NCBI GenBank assembly: GCA_037131655.1
Contig: JBAXQP010000004.1
Coordinates: forward strand, 1 to 27,144
From: a bacterium
Lineage (GTDB): Bacteria; Armatimonadota; Fimbriimonadia; Fimbriimonadales; JBAXQP01
Length of the DNA: 27,144 nt
Direction: 5' to 3'
Shown here: positions 1 through 7,200 of the stretch, one piece after another
How the letters are laid out: each line of letters opens with the position of its first letter
Position numbering within the stretch: position 1 is the stretch's first letter
Translations under genes and position numbers: made by a program
The notes under the pieces: model-generated
The model's input: only the letters and a program-made list of their open reading frames with translations
Databases searched by the model: none
What the model was told of the DNA's origin: nothing

Positions 1-1
1 T

Positions 2-202
2 GCCGATATCGACCGCCCGTCTTATTCAGTTATGCTTTTCGACTCTTCCGGTGGATGGAATCAAAGCGGTGGGTTCGACTTATTCGACTATCGGCATAAT
101 GACAAAGCCAATGTTGCTTATGCTGATGGTCATATTAAACCTATAAGTCCTGAAGAATTAAAATTGGAAAGCAGCAGCCCAGAGGGTAATAGTTCTTATT
201 GA
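2..202 (+). CDS. C-terminal part of a DUF1559-type (H-X9-DG) prepilin-like protein, 5' end outside the window
   Basis: The reading frame is open from base 2 to the TGA at 200-202 and encodes 66 residues. It contains RHNDKANVAYADGHIKPIS, where His is followed by nine residues and then Asp-Gly. This spacing (H-X9-DG) and the preceding hydrophobic/aromatic stretch are the hallmark of the C-terminal domain of DUF1559 proteins, which have a type IV pilin-like N-terminal helix and are abundant in Planctomycetota, Armatimonadota and Lentisphaerota. They are thought to be pseudopilins of type-II-secretion or pilus-like machines on the cell surface. The N-terminal methylation motif that would prove this lies upstream of the window. 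The gene ends 31 bases before the convergent end of the nucleoside phosphorylase gene. Confidence 0.8.
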   Translation, partial: ADIDRPSYSVMLFDSSGGWNQSGGFDLFDYRHNDKANVAYADGHIKPISPEELKLESSSPEGNSSY

Positions 203-233
203 TAGCGGGTTTTGTAATCATATAACCAACTTC

Positions 234-1544
234 TTAGTCTGCAAAGACCTCATAGATTAGGGGCGGCGGAGTGGTTGGGCTTGGGGAGAATTCGTAGGCA
301 GATTGGATAGCGGTGATGACGGGTTTCACATCGGAATTATTTCGCGCATGAATGGTAATTAAAGGATCGCCGGGTTTAACCTTATCACCGATTTGTTTGT
401 GAATTTCCAGACCAACCTCTTGTGCCACGGGCGCGTCGAGGAAAGTTCTTCCTGCCCCGAGGGTTAACGATGCTTGGCCTATTGTGCGTGCGTTGAGTTT
501 GGCAATGTAACCTTCTTTTTCAGCCATAACCGTATGCTTGATAGGCGCTTTGGGTAAGAGGGAAGGGTTCTCGATAACTTTGGGATCGCCGTGTTGGGCG
601 ATAATTATTTCCCTGAACTTCTCAAGAGCTGCGCCGGATTCGATTATATTTCTAGCAAGCGCTTCCCCTTCTTCGACACTTTGAACTTGCTTAGCTTGTC
701 GTAAGCTATGTGCGCATAGGGTCAGGCAAAGAGAATAGAACCGTTCATCTTTCTTGCCTCCAGGTGTGAGAGTTTCAATTGCTTCGGCAACTTCCAAAGC
801 GATTCCGACAGTTGAACCGAGGGGTTGGTTCATATCCGTAATTAATGCGCCCATAGCTCTTCCAGAGCCTCGTCCAATCCTTATAAGTGTTTTTGCTAGT
901 TTTCGGGCTTCGTCTAATGTGGGCATAAACGAACCGATTCCTGTTTTAACATCGAGAATAATCGTTTCAGAGCCAGCGGCTAGTTTTTTGCTCATAATGC
1001 TTGATGCAATGAGGGGGATGCTTGGCACTGTTGCAGTCACATCGCGCAGAGCATAGAGGGCTTTGTCGGCAGGTACCAATCGTTTGCTTTGGGTCGCCAT
1101 ACATGCACCGATACGCTCTGCTTGTTCGAGCATCTGTTCGATATCCATTTCAGTTTGGAAACCGGGGATAGCTTCCAGCTTGTCTGCGGTACCTCCCGTA
1201 AAGCTCAAGCCTCGTCCAGACATTTTAATTACCGTTGCCCCGGCTGCGGCTAATAAAGGCACGATCACTAAAGAAGTTTTATCTCCAACTCCACCGGTGG
1301 AATGTTTATCGATATGAGGTCCAGGGACGGAAGAAAGATCAAGCTGATCGCCTGACAAACGCATACATTCGGTTAAATCAGCGATTTCACGCGAAGACAT
1401 ACCGCGCAGAACTACTGCCATTAACCAGGCTGCTGTTTGAGCTTCGGTAACTAGTCCATCTAAATATCCTAGTACTACTGCAGCAATTTCCTCATAAGTT
1501 AGCTCAAGGCCTTCTCGCTTCTTTGCTATAATATCCGGTATCAT
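234..1544 (-). CDS. deoA: Pyrimidine-nucleoside (thymidine) phosphorylase
   Basis: A 436-aa cytosolic enzyme of pyrimidine salvage that splits thymidine, uridine or deoxyuridine with phosphate into the base and (deoxy)ribose-1-phosphate. The family signature is clear: KHSTGGVGDKTS near residue 80, with the Lys-His-Ser of the phosphate and base site, then SGRGLSFTGGT near residue 109, and RDVTATVPSIPLIASSIMSKK with Arg167, Ser182 and Lys186 at the positions that bind the pyrimidine in the E. coli enzyme. The length matches B. subtilis Pdp (about 433 aa) and the sequence looks closer to Pdp than to E. coli DeoA. Start: an in-frame TTG lies at 1553, but the ATG at 1544 has AAGG nine bases upstream, so I choose it. 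One oddity is Phe in GLSFTGGT where many relatives have His; the known catalytic residues are kept. It is divergent from rpsA. Confidence 0.93.
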   Translation of the reverse strand: MIPDIIAKKREGLELTYEEIAAVVLGYLDGLVTEAQTAAWLMAVVLRGMSSREIADLTECMRLSGDQLDLSSVPGPHIDKHSTGGVGDKTSLVIVPLLAAAGATVIKMSGRGLSFTGGTADKLEAIPGFQTEMDIEQMLEQAERIGACMATQSKRLVPADKALYALRDVTATVPSIPLIASSIMSKKLAAGSETIILDVKTGIGSFMPTLDEARKLAKTLIRIGRGSGRAMGALITDMNQPLGSTVGIALEVAEAIETLTPGGKKDERFYSLCLTLCAHSLRQAKQVQSVEEGEALARNIIESGAALEKFREIIIAQHGDPKVIENPSLLPKAPIKHTVMAEKEGYIAKLNARTIGQASLTLGAGRTFLDAPVAQEVGLEIHKQIGDKVKPGDPLITIHARNNSDVKPVITAIQSAYEFSPSPTTPPPLIYEVFAD

Positions 1545-1560
1545 TGTTCCCAACCTTGAA

Positions 1561-1626
1561 TGCTGCGATCAGCAGCAGGGTGATTCGACGACCTGGGCGT
1601 ATCCCAATAATAGTTTCGCGAAACTA
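1561..1626. promoter_or_regulatory. Hairpin plus 16-bp palindrome in the deoA/rpsA divergent gap
   Basis: The gap between the deoA start and the rpsA start holds a six-base stem (TGCTGC 1561-1566, GCAGCA 1572-1577, loop GATCA) and a perfect 16-bp palindrome TAGTTTCGCGAAACTA at 1611-1626. Perfect even-length palindromes in a divergent promoter region are typical of binding sites for dimeric repressors. Neither a clear -35/-10 pair nor the regulator can be named from sequence, so the operator role is inference. Confidence 0.4.
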
Positions 1627-1780
1627 ATTCAAGAATCCTGCTTTTTTCTATTTTTTAGTTTATAGCATGATTCATGAAAAATTGTGTAACATATTTGGGG
1701 GCAAAAAGTTTAGCCTACCGTGCAACGGTTTCGTAAACGGCTTGGTTGAACTCCACGCGATAACAGGCAAGGAGTGTAAC

Positions 1781-3313
1781 ATGTTTTTTAATGACGAGGA
1801 ACAGCTTCACGGAGCAACATCCGAGGAAGCACAAACGACGAGCGAAAACGCACCGGAAGTAGAAACACCAGTTGTGTCTACTGAAAGCGCGACGCCAAGT
1901 GAACCCGCTGCGGTGACTATGGCTGAAGCCATGGAGCAAGATGCTTATGCGCAGAATTTCAAAAAACTGTCTCGCGGAGATCTTGTTGAAGGCACAGTGG
2001 TCCATGTTGATAAGGATAGTGTCTTAGTTGATGTCGGCACCAAGTCCGAAGGGGTTATCCCTCTTGACGAGCTTTCGAATGAGATGATTCAATCAACCGA
2101 TGGCGTGGTCACTGTTGGGGAAAAGATTAATGTCGTCGTTCTGCAAGCGGAGAACGAGGAGGGCAATCCTATTCTCAGCAAGAGAAGAGCCGATTTTGAA
2201 GACGCTTGGGATCGGATTGAAACAGTGCTTCGAGAGCAGACAACCATAGCTGCGATGGTGACGGAGCGAGTAAAAGGCGGTTTAGTGGTTGATGTCGGCG
2301 TACGTGGATTTGTTCCGGCAACTCATGTCGGAAACGGCAGATTGCGTAATATCGAGCGATATGTCGGCCAAAGTCTACCGCTGAAGGTGCTTGAAATCGA
2401 TCGCGATCGTCGCAAGGTTGTCCTCTCAAACAAACTTGCAGAGGATGAGCTGCGCGAATCCAGCAAAGTGGAAGTCTTCGCCAGGCTGCAGCCTGGGCAG
2501 ATTTTGGAAGGGACAGTTCGACGCATCACCGATTACGGCGCTTTCGTTGATTTAGGCGGGGTTGATGGATTGTTGCACGTAAGTGAGATGTCATGGGCGC
2601 GAATAGCGCACCCATCGGAAGTGATGAAGGAAGGCGATAAGGTTAAAGTTATCGTACTTCGCACCGATGCCGATGCGGGCAAGGTATCGCTTGGCCATCG
2701 CCAAGTATTACCGGATCCATGGACACTGGTTGCGGATGCTTACACCGTTGGCGCGACGGTGAGCCTTCCAATCTCTCGCCTCGTTCAAAGCGGAGCTTTT
2801 GTGCGATTACCCGAGGGTGTGGAAGCTTTCATTCCCATCAGTGAAATGGCTCAACGCCGCATAAACAAGCCAGGCGATGTCGTTTCAAAAGGCCAAGTTG
2901 TAGAAGCTCAGATCATGGACGTTCGTCCCGATGAGAGACGCATGGTACTTAGTTTAAAAGCGCTCCAGCAGCATGTCGAACGACAAGAAGTTGAAAAGCA
3001 TATGCCCCGACAGCAGCAGGGCGGCACAACTATCGGTGATCGTCTCGGCGCTCTTCGCGGTCTATTAGAGGAATCCAAACCGGAAGCCTCTGCCGAGCCT
3101 GTTGAAGTAACAGCCGAAGTGTCAGCTGAAGTACAAGTGGAAGCTCCTGTTGAAAAACCGGCTAAAGTTTCCAAAGCTGCAGCGAAAGCTGCTGCCGAAG
3201 CGATAGTTGAAGTTCCTGCGGATGTTCCAGTTGTGCCTGAGGCAGCAGAGCCGATTGCAGAGAATGAGCCTGTAGTTACTTTAGCCGATGATAATGCTGA
3301 GACGGCTGAGTAG
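1781..3313 (+). CDS. rpsA: Ribosomal protein S1 (30S subunit, four S1 domains)
   Basis: A 510-aa RNA-binding protein that helps the 30S subunit capture and unfold mRNA at initiation. Four OB-fold S1 domains are visible at about residues 64-135, 152-218, 236-305 and 320-394. The third is the most canonical, with DYGAFVDLGGVDGLLHVSEMSW. Four domains match the shorter S1 proteins of many Gram-positive and deep-branching phyla rather than the six-domain E. coli form. The first 60 residues are acidic and probably disordered, and the last 110 or so are an Ala/Val/Glu/Pro-rich low-complexity tail. The frame stays open upstream to an ATG at 1667, but the ATG at 1781 has AAGGAG 6-7 bases upstream and begins an S1-like acidic leader, so it is preferred. 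The 1667-1780 stretch is then a 5' leader. A protein related to the RpsA/IspH-fusion or YfhG-type S1 families is less likely because of the domain order. Confidence 0.92.
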   Translation: MFFNDEEQLHGATSEEAQTTSENAPEVETPVVSTESATPSEPAAVTMAEAMEQDAYAQNFKKLSRGDLVEGTVVHVDKDSVLVDVGTKSEGVIPLDELSNEMIQSTDGVVTVGEKINVVVLQAENEEGNPILSKRRADFEDAWDRIETVLREQTTIAAMVTERVKGGLVVDVGVRGFVPATHVGNGRLRNIERYVGQSLPLKVLEIDRDRRKVVLSNKLAEDELRESSKVEVFARLQPGQILEGTVRRITDYGAFVDLGGVDGLLHVSEMSWARIAHPSEVMKEGDKVKVIVLRTDADAGKVSLGHRQVLPDPWTLVADAYTVGATVSLPISRLVQSGAFVRLPEGVEAFIPISEMAQRRINKPGDVVSKGQVVEAQIMDVRPDERRMVLSLKALQQHVERQEVEKHMPRQQQGGTTIGDRLGALRGLLEESKPEASAEPVEVTAEVSAEVQVEAPVEKPAKVSKAAAKAAAEAIVEVPADVPVVPEAAEPIAENEPVVTLADDNAETAE

Positions 3314-3343
3314 CTTGACTGGTCTTGCGACCTAATGAGTTGT

Positions 3344-3383
3344 CCTTCCCTCCTGTGAAAAGAGAAGCAAGCAGGGGGGAGGG
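3344..3383 (+). terminator. Stem-loop after rpsA (terminator-like, no T-tract)
   Basis: CCTTCCCTCCTG (3344-3355) pairs over all 12 positions, two of them G-T, with CAGGGGGGAGGG (3372-3383) across a 16-base purine-rich loop. It lies 30 bases after the rpsA stop codon. No run of T follows, so it may be a weak terminator or a 3'-end stabilising structure. Confidence 0.45.
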
Positions 3384-3442
3384 CGCTAAGGTTACGGGTT
3401 TGTAGCATTAAATTTCTTAAGTGATAGAAAAGGTGGCAGCGT

Positions 3443-4099
3443 GTGACCCTGGCGCATAAGGATAATAGCCCAGAGCCGAATGGACATACGCAAGTGGTTG
3501 CCGTCACTGGCGGTATCTGCGACGGCAAAACAACTGTCCTTAAAATGTTTGACGAATTCGGCGCAAAAACGCTAAGCGCCGATTCAGTGGCTCAAGAGCT
3601 ACTTTGTCCAGGGACGGATCTGTGGGAAAGGGTACACAGGGAATTCGCGTCTGAGTTGAGAGTTTTCGAGAGAGGGTTGCTGGCAGATCTAATTGCTAAC
3701 AATCCGCAGGCGCGAAGAAGGCTTAATCGGCTAATGCATCCGCCGATTGTAGCGGCTATATATAAGGAGATTGAGCAAGTTCGCTCGACGTCGCGAGGGA
3801 TTTTCGTTGTCGAGGCGCCGCTGTTGATTGAGATAGGTATTCAAGGGCAGTACGATCGGATTCTTGTTGCATCTGCCGGATACACAATTCAATTGGAGCG
3901 CCTCACACAGCGTTTAGGCGATCGTGATAAAGCAGCTCTCTACCTCCAAAGCCAACTTCCCACATCAGTAAAAAGAGCCTTTGCGGATTGGATCGTCGAT
4001 ACAAGTTATCCTTTAAATGTAGTCAGAAGCGAAGTCCTTCGTATTTGGACGGAACTTTCATATACTTTGCGCGTCGGTTTAATAGACTCTTCTGTATAA
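3443..4099 (+). CDS. coaE: Dephospho-CoA kinase
   Basis: A 218-aa enzyme for the last step of coenzyme A synthesis: ATP-dependent phosphorylation of the 3'-hydroxyl of dephospho-CoA. The P-loop is VTGGICDGKTTV (Gly23 to Thr30, GxxxxGKT); CoaE proteins usually read GGIGSGKS, so Cys-Asp-Gly-Lys-Thr is a mild variant that still fits Walker A. Further family features are the ADSVAQELL segment after the P-loop (usually D(A)D..aR.l), the VVEAPLLIEIG stretch, and the C-terminal RAFADWIVDTSYPL, which matches the usual RA.ADyvIdNsg. The start is GTG at 3443 with AAGGTGG six bases upstream; no better in-frame ATG exists before the P-loop. About 15 residues precede the beta-strand leading into the P-loop, slightly more than usual. 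It is co-directional with rpsA, 129 bases downstream. Confidence 0.92.
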   Translation: MTLAHKDNSPEPNGHTQVVAVTGGICDGKTTVLKMFDEFGAKTLSADSVAQELLCPGTDLWERVHREFASELRVFERGLLADLIANNPQARRRLNRLMHPPIVAAIYKEIEQVRSTSRGIFVVEAPLLIEIGIQGQYDRILVASAGYTIQLERLTQRLGDRDKAALYLQSQLPTSVKRAFADWIVDTSYPLNVVRSEVLRIWTELSYTLRVGLIDSSV

Positions 4100-4103
4100 A
4101 GGT

Positions 4104-4132
4104 TTCCGCTTGCTATAGCAAAGTGCTATAAT
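4104..4132 (+). promoter_or_regulatory. Sigma-70-like promoter with an internal palindrome, ahead of the surface-protein cluster
   Basis: A perfect -10 hexamer TATAAT lies at 4127-4132, with TTCCGC (3 of 6 consensus bases) at 4104-4109 and a 17-base spacer. The spacer contains the perfect 12-bp palindrome TTGCTATAGCAA at 4110-4121, placed where a bound repressor would block RNA polymerase. The site is 84 bases ahead of the start of the 1789-aa protein and is the best promoter for the rightward cluster. Confidence 0.5.
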
Positions 4133-4215
4133 AGCGGCAGTGTTTGTGCGAAATGGGTTTAAGGCATCATAAGAATATATCCCGTCTATATATGTTTTGA
4201 GGGGTGAGGTAACAA

Positions 4216-7200
4216 GTGAGTAATTCAGGTGTCATTATGCGATTTAATCTTCTTGTTCTCGGCATCTGTTTGGGGGTAGCCGCGCTTGCGCAGGGACTAC
4301 CAGCTTCCTCGGGAAGCACAACTAGTGTGGGTAGCAAAGTTGCCAAAGCTATTGGCCCACCTCCTTCGTACGGCAACTGGGTGCCGGGGCCAGATGGCCT
4401 AACCAACCCTTTGAAAAGTAACGTAACTCGTGCGGCGTCTACCCGTGCATCAAAGCCTATGGTGCGTGACGTCACTCAAGCCCCGACGAACGACATCCAG
4501 CCCGTTTATGGGCCGGAATTTGCAGTTTTATACTTTGCTAGTAACGCCAGGGAGAGAAGTGTTGAAACCGGCCGTTTGGCTTTGCCAGGTGTCGCTTATC
4601 ATATTTGGCAAACGAATACGGATGGCTTTAGTGGCGTCCAACTTACCGGTTTAGACAGGTTCACCGATGAGGCGAACGGCGACCAGATGTATCCCTGGAT
4701 TTCGAACACCGGTCATCTATTGGCCTATAGCACACGCCGAGTTGCCGGCGCCGGTAACTTCGATGTTTACATTCGCAACCTGACCAATGGCAGCCGAATC
4801 CAGATCACCAGTCAGTCGAACCCCGGTAACAACATTCATCCAACACTTAATCCCTCCGGTTCTAATGTTGTTTTCTCGTCAAACCGATTTTCGACTTCCA
4901 ACCCAGGTCGACGATACCGTCTTTACTGGGGAAAAACGAATATACCAAACCCGTCTTTAACACTGGTTAATATCTATTCTGGTTTTGGTGGTGGTTCTCA
5001 AAACTTTGATGATGTTGATGCTGCTTGGTCACCGGACGGGCTTACCGTTGTCTTTACTCGGCGTTATGATAACGGCGAGTCGCACATTTGGTTTGTCGCT
5101 AATGTGATCAGCCCAAGCGTGACTGGGTCAGGGCAATTAACCGGAACAACCATTGATGGTGTTCCAACTCAAGAGAAAGAGCCGGCTTGGGTATGGAACT
5201 ATGTGGGCGGTAGCGCAAGCGAATCAGGTTTTGTATTTTCGACAAACCGCGAGTTCGTTGATACAGATTACGTTTTAACACCTAATCATTGGAACATTTT
5301 TTGGTATAACTCCCGAGCGGCGGGGTATCAACCCGAAACTACTTATGGTAACAACCTGTACCAGCTTGTAGTCGATCCAGGCGGTCCAGACCCCGATACT
5401 TCAAATCCAAACGGTGGTGCGGAGCATCCGACTGCGGCGTTCTTCCCGTTACTGACTGATGGGGACTGGGAACTTACTTATCAGTCAACTCGGCCAAAAG
5501 AAGTGAATGGAGTAGAGGTTCAGGGTAGGCATGATATCTGGACCAGTCTACTTAACGATAATTATCTTCCAACGCTTGATGCGATCCCTCAAGTTTTAGA
5601 TGTGGATGGAAATCCTGTCCAAGAGCAAGCGCCAGGCAGTACATTCATATTCCGAATTCCGGTTAGCGATTCGTTCGGCATGAAAAGTGTCTTCCTGCAG
5701 TTCAAGGACCCTGATCTTAAGATTTATGCTCTCGACTTTCCCTCACCAGAGGAACCTCAACCGACCGATTCTTACACAGGATTCATGGATATAAAGTCCA
5801 GCATAACCGCAATTCGTCCATGGGTCGAAATTGGACAGAAGGCGCTACCCATCGACAACGATGAGGAAACAAACCCGCCAACGACTGACCTATTAGCGTT
5901 TAAAGGCGGCGGCTTTAATGGCGCAAGCAACAAGTATGTAAGTCCGATTGCTGATGCTGATCTAGAAACGCCGTATGTGCTGCAGGCTTATGATGACGGT
6001 CCGATTTCCGCAGGTGGTCATGAGCCGGAAGGACAAGTTGCCGAGGACGGCTTCTTTACCGCTTCATGGACTACACCGTCTTATTATGCAGGCCGTGATT
6101 TCTATATGGACGTTTATGCTGAAGATGTCAGCGACAACAAGATGGTGTGGGATAATATCCGCGGCTTTACCACTAGACCGTGGACTGGCGGCAACCGATG
6201 CTTGTTCGTTGCCGACTATATTGCCGGCCAGATATTTGCGCAGGACAGGAATATCAACCCGAATTTGGGTAAGACTGCCATACGCGTAGGTTGGCAACCT
6301 GTCGAGTCCTATTGGACAACCAACCCGTTTATGTACGAAAATCAGACTAGATATATAAAACCTGCGGTCGATTCGCTTCTCTATAATCTTTGTCCTATTT
6401 TCAGCTTTAAAGATCCTACTGGACAAATGCAGTTGCCTCCTGGTGATCCGACTCTTGGTAGTTCGGGTACCACTACTTTTGATATCTGGCGTGTTCAGTG
6501 CCGTGGTCCCGTTCCTGTCGCTATCTTACAGTCTTATATGCCGAGAACGATTCTACAGCCTGGCCCAACGAGTGTGAGCGGTACTCATAAGGTGTTCGTA
6601 ACTGACCACTATGTTGCTTGGGCGTGTCCTTACTCCGGAGATCTTTTAACGAATAATGATTCAATCGATTCGGCTGCAGTCCAGGCCAATATAGCGACCT
6701 ATTTAGATGGCGGCGGGAAATTGATATTGAGCGGTCAGGAGATCGCTTGGGCGGTTACCCGCGGTGGTCAAATAGCAAGCCCGTGGCTCAACACATACCT
6801 AAGAGTTGCGTACGAGACAGATACATCGCTGGATATCAGCAGAGCCTATGTGGCAAACCGGCACTACGTGGCAGCCTCTCGGCTAATCGGCCAGGGGGTC
6901 GCTCCGCAGCAGTGGGGTGACTTCACAGATGCGCCACTTGCTGACCCCGCCTCGTTCATAACTGGGCTTAACCCAGTAGTCGGCTCTATGGGCGCTCGCC
7001 CAACTCCTATCCAAGGGGCTTTACTTGGCAGTCGAACGGGTGCATGGAACAATGGGTGGATTGACAGTGTCACCCTCACAACCGGGGGACGTCCTTCATT
7101 TGGTTACTTCAGTATAGGAGAAGGCTCTGGAGTAGCAGGCTCTTATTATGAAGATGTCGTTAAGGGTAGCAAAGTTATCTACATGGCCTTTGGCTTTGAA

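Noticed and set aside
572..1220. Phe in GLSFTGGT of the phosphorylase as a lost catalytic residue
   Set aside because: The position that binds the base and phosphate in E. coli is the His of the KHST motif, which is intact; Phe replaces a different His, so no loss of activity is implied.
754..1317. Plus-strand frames of 100 and 84 aa opposite the phosphorylase
   Set aside because: Antisense shadows of a gene with a clear family match; composition is unlike a real protein and neither has a ribosome site tied to a sensible start.
2908..3528. 206-aa minus-strand frame opposite the rpsA tail and coaE start
   Set aside because: It lies wholly opposite two strong genes, is Ser/Thr/Ala-rich as expected from the complement of an Ala/Glu-rich tail, and shows no domain.
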